IMG/VR virus record: IMGVR_UViG_3300042291_000839
Span: 1-31,607 of that record
DNA from: a virus
Length of the DNA stretch: 31,607 nt
Direction: 5' to 3' (one strand)
The notes beneath the pieces are model-generated. The model did no database searches. It saw only the letters and a program-made list of their open reading frames with translations, and was not told the DNA's origin. The position numbers and the translations under genes were made by a program. Shown here piece by piece: positions 1 through 6,736 of the stretch. Numbering within the stretch: the first letter of the stretch is position 1; each line of letters begins with the position of its first letter.

Positions 1-87
1 CAGGATCTCCGCAACAGTTGGCAACGTGAGCAGGTATTCCGAGCGCGTGTGGCGGCTCAAGACTTGGTCGGTCACACTCCCGATTAG
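1..87 (+). CDS. 3' end of the zinc-ribbon membrane protein (continues from 31250)
   Basis: Position 1 is the first base of a codon of the gene that starts at 31250. The 28 codons here and the TAG at 85-87 duplicate 31481-31567. In the circular genome there is only one copy of this gene, so this fragment is an effect of where the circle was cut. Confidence 0.85.
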   Translation, partial: QDLRNSWQREQVFRARVAAQDLVGHTPD

Positions 88-127
88 GATGCGCATCAAG
101 TCATGGAGGCAATATGCACGCCTACCA
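1..127. repeat. Terminal direct repeat, left copy (contig circularisation overlap)
   Basis: Identical to 31481-31607. The repeat runs through coding sequence (the end of the zinc-ribbon membrane protein and the first codons of the sigma factor), and its length is a standard k-mer size of de Bruijn assemblers. It is best read as the overlap left when a circular or circularly permuted genome is written as a line. Confidence 0.95.
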
Positions 128-967
128 TTGGTAGGCGGTCTCCTGACCCACGAGCACGAGATATGGCTCGGCACTCGTATACAGGCAGGAGAGCACGATG
201 CTGATCGAGCGATTGCCGACATGGTCAATGCCAACGTCAGACTGGTCTACTCAATCGCTCGTAAGTATGCGGTGCGCGGAAGAGACTACGACGACCTGTG
301 CAGTGAGGGGATGCTTGGTCTACTCAATGCAGCCAAAAGGTACGACCCATCGTGTGGCACCAGATTTACAACATATGCTACGTACTGGGTCACACGGCGC
401 ATCAACCGCTCACTGATTGATACGGTAAGCATACGCATACCCCAGGACAAGCATAGCCACATCATGCACATCCTGGACAGTAGGCGAAGGTTTTACCAAG
501 CACGCGGAGTGCTACCGACAGCTGCTGATTTGATTGTCCAGATGCGAGCCGACATCGACCGGTACCCGAAGTCATTGCAGGTACGCGTCGGGCGCATGAC
601 GACAGAGATCATCGATGAGTACTTAGCGTGTGCATCGATTGAGCAGATTTCACTGAGTGACTATGTAACAGAGAGCATCACACATGGCGACCTCATAAGT
701 ACTGGCGAGGACATCACAGATGGCGCAGACAAGATAGCACTACGCCAGGCACTAGATGATGTGATTGCGTTACTTACGCCACGCGATCAGCTGCTGATGC
801 GTCTGCGTTTCGGATTGGAGGATGATGGTAAGGAACACACACTTGCCGAGATTGCGGAGAGGACCGGCGTCAGCCGGGAGCGCGTGCGACAGATTATCAA
901 CGTGTCGCTACAGCGCATCGGGCAGAGTGAGTCAGCGCGGGTACTCCGCGAGACTACAGAGAGGTAA
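89..967 (+). CDS. Phage-encoded sigma-70 family RNA polymerase sigma factor
   Basis: A 292-residue protein that should bind host core RNA polymerase and redirect promoter choice. Residues about 7-34 match region 1.2 (an LLTHEHEIWLGTRIQAG stretch like the usual LLT-EEE-LA-RI-AG). Residues 45-86 match regions 2.1-2.2 (NVRLVYSIARKY, then a GLLNAAKRYDP stretch). Residues 90-110 match 2.3-2.4 (TRFTTYATYWVTRRI). Region 3 is hard to recognise. Residues about 228-283 are a clear region 4 helix-turn-helix with LRFGLEDD, HTLAEIAERTGV and SRERVRQI. The ATG at 89 is chosen because it lies one base after the stop of the preceding gene and the similarity begins just after it; a GTG at 26 is possible. No strong ribosome site is visible, so coupling to the upstream gene is likely. 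The complete 1.2-2-4 layout resembles a primary or group 2 sigma more than an ECF factor. Confidence 0.9.
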   Translation: MRIKSWRQYARLPLVGGLLTHEHEIWLGTRIQAGEHDADRAIADMVNANVRLVYSIARKYAVRGRDYDDLCSEGMLGLLNAAKRYDPSCGTRFTTYATYWVTRRINRSLIDTVSIRIPQDKHSHIMHILDSRRRFYQARGVLPTAADLIVQMRADIDRYPKSLQVRVGRMTTEIIDEYLACASIEQISLSDYVTESITHGDLISTGEDITDGADKIALRQALDDVIALLTPRDQLLMRLRFGLEDDGKEHTLAEIAERTGVSRERVRQIINVSLQRIGQSESARVLRETTER

Positions 968-969
968 CA

Positions 970-1155
970 GTGATGAGTACGATTATCGTTTGGATTATCC
1001 TTGGATGGATAATCCTGTTGATGCTACACATATTGCTGGTTCTAGCACTACGAACAAGGCAAATGGAAAAGACGCTTGATGAGATAAAAGACGCGGTTGG
1101 CGAAAATGCATATCAGGCGATGTTGAATACTCGAATAAAGAGGTACGAACAATGA
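970..1155 (+). CDS. Small single-pass membrane protein
   Basis: A 60-61 residue protein with one hydrophobic segment at about residues 5-27 (a VWIILGWIILLMLHILLVLAL stretch) and a charged cytoplasmic-looking tail. It starts at GTG 970 or ATG 973, behind GAGG at 961-964, two bases after the sigma factor stop. Its end overlaps the next gene by 4 nt. No family is recognised. Size and topology would fit a small lysis-timing or superinfection protein, but nothing in the sequence shows this. Confidence 0.65.
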   Translation: MMSTIIVWIILGWIILLMLHILLVLALRTRQMEKTLDEIKDAVGENAYQAMLNTRIKRYEQ

Positions 1156-1424
1156 ACGGAATGCAGGCAATACAGGCGCTCAGAGATGGGCACCGTGTAC
1201 GGTCAAAGTCGTGGACATGGAAGGCCAAAGGCATATGGCTACATGCACATGACTGTTGGCCTGAAGAAAAGAATACAATTTCATGTCGAGGTGTTGGTGC
1301 GCTGACAATCGAAGAAGAAGCATTTGAATTGCTCGATTCATTCGATACACGCGCGACATTCGCAAGCCTTGTCCTGGACTTTGTGTGGCGTGATGATTGG
1401 GAGATTGTCGATGAGGTGGAATGA
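1152..1424 (+). CDS. Tad2-like (DUF2829) domain protein, copy 1
   Basis: A 90-residue protein with the layout of the DUF2829/Tad2 family. It opens with an MQAIQALRDGHRVRSKSW stretch (helix, then Gly, basic residue and Trp) and ends with DDWEIV. Family knowledge: some members, such as SPO1 Tad2, bind the signalling nucleotide of Thoeris defence and block it. That this copy does so is inference. AGAGG at 1138-1143 lies upstream of ATG 1152. The gene overlaps the next by 14 nt, and its DWE codons form the next gene's ribosome site. It is one of five such modules in the genome. Confidence 0.6.
   Translation: MNGMQAIQALRDGHRVRSKSWTWKAKGIWLHAHDCWPEEKNTISCRGVGALTIEEEAFELLDSFDTRATFASLVLDFVWRDDWEIVDEVE
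1395..1403 (+). promoter_or_regulatory. Ribosome binding site made by Asp-Trp-Glu codons (copy 1)
   Basis: GATTGGGAG encodes the conserved DWE of the Tad2-like protein and provides GGGAG seven bases before ATG 1411. Confidence 0.6.
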
Positions 1425-1650
1425 GGCCATCGATTGCATGCGCGCTGGCAAGTGGGTACGCCGTGAGTCGTGGGATACCACATGGATGATTCGCATCGAC
1501 GAGACCGTCACGGAGCGCGTTAAGTTATTGCTTATGCCAGGCACGCTCGGTGTGCCTGACTATTCTGACAACAAGATTGGCGCGGGTGAGCTTGCACTCG
1601 CGCTACTCCTCAATGACACGTTTGCTGATGATTGGGAGGACATGGGATGA
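1411..1650 (+). CDS. Tad2-like (DUF2829) domain protein, copy 2
   Basis: A 79-residue protein with the same layout as its upstream neighbour: MRWNEAIDCMRAGKWVRRES at the start (helix, Gly, Arg-Arg, Trp) and ADDWEDMG at the end, with an alanine/leucine-rich helix before it. The middle is unlike copy 1, so the two are distant paralogues and not a recent duplication. ATG 1411 is chosen over upstream in-frame starts because GGGAG lies seven bases before it and because the family similarity begins exactly there. It overlaps the previous gene by 14 nt, and its own GATTGGGAGGA is the ribosome site for the next gene. Confidence 0.55.
   Translation: MRWNEAIDCMRAGKWVRRESWDTTWMIRIDETVTERVKLLLMPGTLGVPDYSDNKIGAGELALALLLNDTFADDWEDMG
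1630..1638 (+). promoter_or_regulatory. Ribosome binding site made by Asp-Trp-Glu codons (copy 2)
   Basis: GATTGGGAG (extended to GGGAGGA, 1634-1640) encodes DWE and sits upstream of ATG 1647. Confidence 0.6.
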
Positions 1651-2021
1651 CATTCGCAGCTATACCGCGACCTAGTAAGGCCGAGATTATTGCGCGCATC
1701 AAAGCGGCTGAACAGCGACAGCGCGCGCTCGATGAGCTCGATGGCGCGACATTGGTATCTAAGTGGACTGGTCGATCATTCGACTTTGTGCCCATGGTGA
1801 AAAGACCATTTACGTCAAACCTGGCAGATTTCCAGAAGCAGGTTGCCGCGTTGCCAACTTACTCTGACGAAAAGTTGTTTATGACAATCGAAAAAGCACA
1901 AGAGATTGTTGACTTTATGCGCGCTCAAGATCCGCCATTGGACCCTAAGTGGTGCGACTATGCGCAAGCGCTCATCGATGCCAAGTTGGCAGAAAAGGAC
2001 GAGAATCAAAATTGTTTATAG
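1647..2021 (+). CDS. Hypothetical protein
   Basis: A 124-residue, mostly helical, charged protein. It starts at ATG 1647 in an ATGA overlap with the previous stop, with GGGAGGA six bases upstream. Residues about 12-40 form a basic/acidic helix, and the C-terminal half contains EIVDFMRAQDPPLDPKWCDY. No family is recognised. Its place between Tad2-like genes and replication genes suggests an early accessory function. Confidence 0.7.
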   Translation: MTFAAIPRPSKAEIIARIKAAEQRQRALDELDGATLVSKWTGRSFDFVPMVKRPFTSNLADFQKQVAALPTYSDEKLFMTIEKAQEIVDFMRAQDPPLDPKWCDYAQALIDAKLAEKDENQNCL

Positions 2022-2719
2022 CCATTCAAGATGACCCTACAGGTGGAGTCGTCAAGACCATTGCGCCAACGCTTGGTCGAGAGGCATTTGCATACACGGA
2101 TGACTACCAGAAATACTTGGACGACTTCAAACGCGTCAAGGATGCACTATTTGAACACTATGCAAAAACCATCAAAGTGCAATCACTTTTTGCTCAGGGT
2201 TCATTTACATCATCGTCTTCGCCGTTTTCGGACGGCGTGATGGTTGCATATCGTAAGCCAAACACATCGATGAGCGCCCTGATGTATGAACCAGAAGGAC
2301 TACAAGTGGCTGCTTATGCACTCACGGCACGTTCAATGCTCCAGTATGACTACATGGCCAGTAAGTGTGAGCAAGAACTCAAACAGCACCTGATTTATCT
2401 GTCAAAAATCAATCCAACGTCACCAAAAACATTGGAGATGACTGATGGTGCGGATCTATTCAATGAGTTGAGAGGACACGCTTTTTTGCATTATTACGAA
2501 CGCAACAATCCGAAGCAGATCACACCAGAAAATAAACACTTCAGCATCACCAATCGCTGGGTAGAAACCTATACGAAGGATGAGGATACAGACTCAGAGT
2601 CAACACTTGTCGTTGATGTGAAGTTTTACGACTGGTCATTCTCGGTCACGTCAGTCGACGGAGTGAGTCCAGTTGAGAATGCCGAGCGCATTGTGTATGC
2701 CTGGGAAAGAATGCTTTGA
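2012..2719 (+). CDS. Hypothetical protein, early accessory region
   Basis: About 235 residues if translation starts at TTG 2012, the first in-frame start after the upstream gene is nearly finished (10-nt overlap, purine-rich AAGGACGAG upstream). The open frame itself extends back to 1949, inside the previous gene. The protein looks globular, with a charged helical first third and a strand-rich end (LVVDVKFYDWSFSVTS). No domain is recognised. The DNA is somewhat richer in A and T than the flanking replication genes. It overlaps the nuclease gene through TTGA. Confidence 0.65.
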   Translation: MFIAIQDDPTGGVVKTIAPTLGREAFAYTDDYQKYLDDFKRVKDALFEHYAKTIKVQSLFAQGSFTSSSSPFSDGVMVAYRKPNTSMSALMYEPEGLQVAAYALTARSMLQYDYMASKCEQELKQHLIYLSKINPTSPKTLEMTDGADLFNELRGHAFLHYYERNNPKQITPENKHFSITNRWVETYTKDEDTDSESTLVVDVKFYDWSFSVTSVDGVSPVENAERIVYAWERML

Positions 2720-3294
2720 GTTCTCAGGCAAGATTGAGCTGCGCGACTGAGTCGCAAGAACAGCAGGCGCTCATCACCTGGTGGCAGACCATGCGAATGC
2801 GTGTGCCTGCCATCGGGCGCTTGTTCGCGATTCCCAACGGCGGACAGCGTAGCATTGCTACTGCTAGTCGTCTGAAGGCTGAGGGCGTGCGAGCTGGCGT
2901 ATGGGACCTGTGTATGCCGACTGAAAAAGGCATCCTCTGGATTGAGATGAAGGTCGGAAACAACAAGCTTACACAGGCACAGGTGGAATGGTGTCGGCAG
3001 GGGGCTGAGTCGGATGAATGGATGGTGGCTTACAACTGGCAGAGTGCCGCTTGGGCAATCCTCGAATACGTTGACAGCAACGATTTACATCCGACTGATG
3101 ACACGATTTTGCAAAAGGCTATAGCCGATCTGGAGATGTACGTCCTGCGGGTACACGCAATAGTCGTGAGGCCTGATCGGTCGCTGGTTGACCTTCAGCA
3201 GATTCACAAGATTCCGTCTCCTGTCTACCAATCTGCTCTGCCATCATCCGCGCAAATGCCCCCGTATGCGGAGGCGCATCATTCCAGGTGCTGA
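2716..3294 (+). CDS. VRR-NUC type nuclease
   Basis: The first ~110 of 192 residues match the VRR-NUC branch of the PD-(D/E)xK nucleases, which in phages act as endonucleases or junction resolvases. Visible hallmarks are a FAIPNGGQR stretch at 37-45, GVWDL with Asp64, and IEMK with Glu77 and Lys79 as the metal-binding ExK. TTG 2716 overlaps the preceding stop (TTGA), with GGGAAAG upstream. The last ~60 residues, including SPVYQSALPSSAQMPP, look unlike a folded domain and lie antisense to the end of a leftward gene. The frame may remain open beyond the functional part. It is followed by primase and helicase genes, which fits a replication or recombination role. Confidence 0.8.
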   Translation: MSSQARLSCATESQEQQALITWWQTMRMRVPAIGRLFAIPNGGQRSIATASRLKAEGVRAGVWDLCMPTEKGILWIEMKVGNNKLTQAQVEWCRQGAESDEWMVAYNWQSAAWAILEYVDSNDLHPTDDTILQKAIADLEMYVLRVHAIVVRPDRSLVDLQQIHKIPSPVYQSALPSSAQMPPYAEAHHSRC

Positions 3295-3514
3295 TGGCAG
3301 ACCGCATATCACGTGCATTTGATAGACCATAACGAGCGACGAGCGCGAAAAAGACCAACCCGTCTAGATCGTGCTCGTCTTCGCTTTTGAGCCCTTGGCG
3401 CATGACGTACTTTGTGCACATCGCGATGGATGCCTGAAAAATAATCCCTTGTTGGTCCCACACATCGACAGGTTCAACGTCCATGTCGGTGTAATATCTT
3501 GGCTGAGTGGTCAT
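3119..3514 (-). CDS. DUF3310-like protein on the opposite strand
   Basis: A 131-residue leftward gene filling the gap between the nuclease and primase genes. Residues 6-63 follow the DUF3310 pattern of phage proteins: an RYYTDMDVEPVDVWDQQ start, then KYVMRQGLKSEDEHDLDGL where the family has a KY-R-G-K-DL block and a hydrophobic helix after it. The role of DUF3310 is not established. ATG 3514 has no ribosome site, but a TATGCT box (3520-3525) lies five bases upstream on the same strand, consistent with a leaderless message. The last 176 nt overlap the end of the nuclease frame tail to tail. Confidence 0.6.
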   Translation of the reverse strand: MTTQPRYYTDMDVEPVDVWDQQGIIFQASIAMCTKYVMRQGLKSEDEHDLDGLVFFALVARYGLSNARDMRSAISTWNDAPPHTGAFARMMAEQIGRQETESCESAEGQPATDQASRLLRVPAGRTSPDRL

Positions 3515-3519
3515 GCCTA

Positions 3520-3525
3520 AGCATA
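3520..3525 (-). promoter_or_regulatory. Candidate -10 box of the antisense gene
   Basis: Reads TATGCT leftward, then five bases, then ATG 3514. It fits the TANNNT form of leaderless promoters; no convincing -35 is seen. Confidence 0.35.
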
Positions 3526-3558
3526 CCACTGGTGCAACGACACCACGCAGGAGGCTAT

Positions 3559-4398
3559 ATGGAAAGAGAAAGTCAAGCCGCGACATTTATGCGCTGGCTT
3601 ATGCGACGCTACACATCCGGCTACATTGAAATCAGGATGTTGTGTCCTGGACAAGGACCGCAGCTCAGTTATCATCAAATCCCACAGACCGACGCAGGCT
3701 GGAGTGAGCTCGCACAAATGTGCATCACGCGCTCAGATCAGGGATGGGACGTGTACTGCGGTGTACTGCCACGCTGGGAGCGTTCGGGGCGCGATGCATC
3801 CGTTGATACAGCCGGCATGCTCTGGGCTGACATCGACGTCATCGGGTCAACAACCGTCGACGAGCTGCGCACAAAAGCGGAGGTTATCGTTTCAAGTGGC
3901 AAGGGTTATCACTTGTACCGGCGCCTTGCAGTATCAACGATTGGCACCAAGAAGACCGAGCAAGCAACCTTTGTGCGTGTCCTGCGCAGCTGGGCGGCTG
4001 GTGTGCATCAAGGCGTTGACATGGCGTCGACAAACGTGTCGCGCATCTTACGTGTGCCGGGCACAAAAAACTGGAAGGACCGCGAGCATCCGAAAGATGT
4101 AAGATTGATGCTCTATCCAGCTGATGCCGTCGAGGCGCAAAGCGATGATGGACACCCGTGGTCAAACACGTGGGTCGAATATCTCAACCTTGCGCGCCAG
4201 GGGATGCTTCCTGTATATGACAGCAACGCACTACTAGGCAAAACAAAGAGAGGAGGTAACTACTATACGTACGACATCGGGGGCTCAGTACTCGATGTAG
4301 AGTGGATGAGGCGGACATATCCAAGCATGAGCGAGCACGCATACGAGTGCGCGACATTGCTTGTACGGCATATCAGGAGGTTGAACGATGTTAGATAA
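3559..4398 (+). CDS. Archaeo-eukaryotic type primase (AEP superfamily, RepB-primase-like)
   Basis: A 279-residue protein expected to make primers for phage DNA synthesis. The catalytic signature is visible: GMLWADIDVI with the DxD pair at Asp91 and Asp93, then SSGKGYHLYRRL at 112-123 with the family histidine (His118), then NVSRILRVPGTKNWKD, the usual R-x-x-R-x-PGT-N-K block. ATG 3559 is chosen because AGGAGG (3549-3554) lies four bases before it; a longer in-frame ATG at 3499 has none. It overlaps the helicase by 11 nt. The PriCT domain that usually follows such a primase is at the N terminus of the next gene, so one function appears split over two coupled genes. Confidence 0.85.
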   Translation: MERESQAATFMRWLMRRYTSGYIEIRMLCPGQGPQLSYHQIPQTDAGWSELAQMCITRSDQGWDVYCGVLPRWERSGRDASVDTAGMLWADIDVIGSTTVDELRTKAEVIVSSGKGYHLYRRLAVSTIGTKKTEQATFVRVLRSWAAGVHQGVDMASTNVSRILRVPGTKNWKDREHPKDVRLMLYPADAVEAQSDDGHPWSNTWVEYLNLARQGMLPVYDSNALLGKTKRGGNYYTYDIGGSVLDVEWMRRTYPSMSEHAYECATLLVRHIRRLNDVR

Positions 4399-5710
4399 TG
4401 AGCAAGTCAATGAGCTTGCGGAGCTGTCGCTCGAGGATCTCGCGGCGATTTTACAAAGTGGTGACGAGAGGCGTGTCACTGCGGTGTTGTCATCAGGCAA
4501 GAGTACATGGTCGCAGGTTTTCCGCCCGCATGGCGAAGGCACGCGCAACGCTGGTCTGGTGGGTTACTGTGGATTCCTCCGCGCAAAGCGATTCGAGTAT
4601 GACCATGCGCTTTACCATGCGCTGGTCTGGAACGATGCTTACTGCGTCCCACCTCTGCCACGTGATGAGGTCGAGCGGACCATTAGTAGGTTTTGGGTCA
4701 CTTGGGCGCAAGGCACAATCCCTGACGCCACGCCAGGAATAACGCCAACTGGCGCATGGGAGATTTGGGATTGGGACCGGATGCTGACCGAGGAGCAAAA
4801 TCTAGGCGCGCAACAGTGGCTCGTTGACAAGGTATTTGCAGTCGGTGGACTCCACTACTTATCAAGCCCACCGGGGACAGGCAAGACATGGGTGATGCTT
4901 GATCTCATGCGCGCAGCTCTTGATGGTGGTCAATGGCTCGGCGAGTTTGATATCCCGCAGACGCCAGTTATGTACATCGATGAGGAGATGGGCCTGCGTA
5001 AGCTCATGGGGCGACTCAGGAGGCTTGGGTTGAAGTCAGGTGCAGGTTTGACCTATACCAACCGCGTAGGCGTCCGTATGGACACGATGATTGACACCAA
5101 GCGCGTACTCGATCACTGCCAAGCCACGGGCACACGGCTGGTGCTGATTGACTCCCTGGTGCGAATCCACGGGCTTGATGAGTCCGACAACAGTCAGATG
5201 CGTATGCTTTTCGAGCGGTTCAAGTTTTTACTCGAGGCAGACATCGCCGTTGTGATTGCACACCATGACCGCAAGGGCGGCACAGCGGGCGGTATAGCGC
5301 ACGAAGGCATGCGTGGTGCAGCGGAGATTGTTGCAGCTGCAGATGCCGCATACAGCCTCTCTCGTGTGGACAAGGGGCAATACCGCATCCAGACCACCAA
5401 AGGTCGCTTGGTGGGCGAGGATGAGGCCCTAGACGTGACGTTTGAAATCGCCGATGATGGCGGTCAAACACGCATCCGAACGGTTGATAAAGATGCGCGT
5501 GCAGCTGTCGCCGCAAAAGCCATACAAGACGAGCTGTTGGAAGCAATCGAGAACGGGCAAGGGCTTGGCATCAACATGTTGGCAAAGCAACTCGGAAAGC
5601 GCAAAGCAACGCTTCAGGACGTACTCCAGCAGATGCTCGGGGATGGGCTGATAACGTCTCAGCGAGGCCCAAATGCGTCCGTTTTGTATTACCCGCGAGG
5701 GCTGATTTAG
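4388..5710 (+). CDS. PriCT domain plus RepA-like hexameric replicative helicase
   Basis: A 440-residue protein. Residues about 50-103 match the PriCT module found C-terminal to primases (GTRNAGLVGYCGFLRAKRF, then CVPPLPRDEVERTISRFW). The RecA-like core follows, with Walker A PPGTGKT at 161-167, MYIDEEM at 195-201, Walker B LVLID at 251-255 and IAHHDRK at 290-296, as in the AAA_25/RepA helicases. The C-terminal ~60 residues look like a winged helix (GLGINMLAKQLGKRKATLQD). AGGAGG at 4375-4380 precedes ATG 4388 by seven bases. The protein should unwind DNA at the fork together with the upstream primase. The repeat-rich region just after the stop is a candidate origin it could act on. Confidence 0.9.
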   Translation: MLDNEQVNELAELSLEDLAAILQSGDERRVTAVLSSGKSTWSQVFRPHGEGTRNAGLVGYCGFLRAKRFEYDHALYHALVWNDAYCVPPLPRDEVERTISRFWVTWAQGTIPDATPGITPTGAWEIWDWDRMLTEEQNLGAQQWLVDKVFAVGGLHYLSSPPGTGKTWVMLDLMRAALDGGQWLGEFDIPQTPVMYIDEEMGLRKLMGRLRRLGLKSGAGLTYTNRVGVRMDTMIDTKRVLDHCQATGTRLVLIDSLVRIHGLDESDNSQMRMLFERFKFLLEADIAVVIAHHDRKGGTAGGIAHEGMRGAAEIVAAADAAYSLSRVDKGQYRIQTTKGRLVGEDEALDVTFEIADDGGQTRIRTVDKDARAAVAAKAIQDELLEAIENGQGLGINMLAKQLGKRKATLQDVLQQMLGDGLITSQRGPNASVLYYPRGLI

Positions 5711-5716
5711 GCGCCT

Positions 5717-5783
5717 CAAGTGGTTCCCACAAGTGGTTCCGCAAGTGGTTCCCCTTTAAGTATATAAATATGGGAACCACTTG
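5717..5783. repeat. Iteron-like repeats, three direct and one inverted
   Basis: CAAGTGGTTCC occurs at 5717-5727, 5730-5740 and 5742-5752 with 13- and 12-base steps. GGGAACCACTTG at 5772-5783 is the exact reverse complement of the first copy extended by one base. The AT-rich stretch lies between the third and fourth copies. Confidence 0.9.
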
Positions 5784-5814
5784 TAAAAACCCCCCTTATA
5801 AATCCCCCCGTTTA

Positions 5815-5858
5815 GGCGGCCTACGGCACCGCCACTACAACCGCCTACGGCGGGGTTG
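5815..5858. repeat. GC-rich hairpins with a shared 9-mer
   Basis: GGCGG (5815-5819) can pair with CCGCC (5829-5833), and CCGCC (5841-5845) with GGCGG (5849-5853) around a TAC loop. The 9-mer GCCTACGGC occurs twice, at 5819-5827 and 5843-5851. From 5859 to about 5985 I see nothing further. Confidence 0.6.
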
Positions 5859-5985
5859 GCATGTAGACAGTTAAACATCTTGGTGGTTAAAGAATGTTTG
5901 AAATGCGGTGGTCCTGGTACCCGCTCCCAGAGGTCGCGGTGTACCGAGACCACACGCAAGGTATGACAGAATCTCATTTGAGCCC

Positions 5986-6015
5986 TTGCGGTTTTATGCG
6001 GGTTTATGTTATAAC
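5986..6015 (+). promoter_or_regulatory. Sigma-70-like promoter for the SSB-like gene
   Basis: TTGCGG (5986-5991), an 18-base spacer and TATAAC (6010-6015). The expected start of transcription, 6-8 bases later, falls at the base of the hairpin at 6022. Confidence 0.5.
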
Positions 6016-6021
6016 CATGAG

Positions 6022-6039
6022 ACCGGGCGAAAACCCGGT
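6022..6039 (+). promoter_or_regulatory. Hairpin at the expected 5' end of the SSB-like message
   Basis: ACCGGG (6022-6027) pairs with CCCGGT (6034-6039) around a CGAAAA loop. The ribosome site AGGAG (6041-6045) follows directly. It could protect the message end or expose the ribosome site to autoregulation by the encoded protein. Confidence 0.6.
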
Positions 6040-6053
6040 AAGGAGAATCAATA

Positions 6054-6689
6054 ATGGCAGGGTTTTTTCAATCGACGGGATTCCGCCCAGACGCGGTACC
6101 CGCAACAGCTGGCACATACGTGTGCCGGTTGGCATCACTCAACATTGTCCAGCGCCCGAAGTATCAACAGCCTGGGGTTTTTGAAGATCAGTATGAGTTT
6201 GCATTCGAGACAACGCAGGTTGTCGACCGCAACGGCAATCCGTATAGATTCCGCAAGTGGACTGGCATGACATACGGTAGTGACCGTGCTCACCTCACCG
6301 CACTGATGGACACGATGCTCGGTCAGCGGTTTACATCACAGCAATGGTCACAGCTGAATGACCAGATTCTTTTTGGTGGTTCGTGGAATGTTACGGTTGA
6401 CTGGGTGGCACCTCGCAACGAGAACAGCGAAGGGTCAAACGTCATTGTCTCGGTCTATCCGGCGACACCTGCTCCACAGCAAGCATACGCGGCGCAAGCA
6501 CCACAGGCTCCAGTCGCTCAACAGGCAGGCTGGACGCAACAACCACCTGTACAGCCACAGCGACCACAGCAACCGCCACAGGCGCCACAGCAGGGTTATG
6601 TACAGCCAGCACCGCAACAGCGCGGACAAAGACAGGGTAAGCCTGCACAGGACGCGTTTGGCGAGATTGCTGATCCATTCGGCGAATAG
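6054..6689 (+). CDS. SSB-like single-stranded DNA binding protein
   Basis: A 211-residue protein called by architecture. Residues 1 to about 145 look like a strand-rich OB-type domain (YVCRLASLNIVQRPKYQQPG and later FGGSWNVTVDWVAPRNENS). A flexible Pro/Gln/Ala linker follows to about 198. The C terminus is acidic with an aromatic tip, ending ADPFGE. Bacterial SSBs have the same plan, with a tail ending DDDIPF that recruits partners. The primary-sequence match to known SSBs is weak, and another ssDNA-coating or replication-scaffold protein is possible. It has its own promoter, a leader hairpin, AGGAG eight bases before ATG 6054 and a terminator right after, so it is a single-gene unit that can be expressed strongly. 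Confidence 0.7.
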   Translation: MAGFFQSTGFRPDAVPATAGTYVCRLASLNIVQRPKYQQPGVFEDQYEFAFETTQVVDRNGNPYRFRKWTGMTYGSDRAHLTALMDTMLGQRFTSQQWSQLNDQILFGGSWNVTVDWVAPRNENSEGSNVIVSVYPATPAPQQAYAAQAPQAPVAQQAGWTQQPPVQPQRPQQPPQAPQQGYVQPAPQQRGQRQGKPAQDAFGEIADPFGE

Positions 6690-6697
6690 GCGATAAC

Positions 6698-6722
6698 GGC
6701 CCGGAGCAATCCGGGCCTTTTT
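6698..6722 (+). terminator. Rho-independent terminator after the SSB-like gene
   Basis: GGCCCGGA (6698-6705) and TCCGGGCC (6710-6717) form a perfect 8-bp stem with a GCAA tetraloop, followed by TTTTT (6718-6722). Confidence 0.92.
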
Positions 6723-6736
6723 AGCAGGAGACAAAA

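Larger units (their letters stand above)
5711..5858. other. Candidate replication origin region
   Basis: Non-coding DNA right after the helicase gene. In order: three direct repeats of CAAGTGGTTCC, an A+T stretch (5755-5770, TTTAAGTATATAAATA), one inverted copy, two runs of six C (5790-5795 and 5804-5809), and two GC-rich inverted repeats. Iterons beside an AT-rich stretch and next to replication genes are the usual form of a theta origin. An operator array for a regulator is the alternative. Confidence 0.55.

Noticed and set aside
1-127. Physical direct terminal repeats of the virion DNA
   Set aside because: The repeat lies inside two coding genes and has a typical assembler k-mer length; circular overlap is simpler.
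822-1079. 85-codon open frame over the end of the sigma gene
   Set aside because: Shadow of sigma region 4 and the small membrane protein gene.
5894-6184. 96-codon open frame in the leader of the SSB-like gene
   Set aside because: No ribosome site, it crosses the promoter and hairpin, and overlaps the SSB-like gene out of frame.
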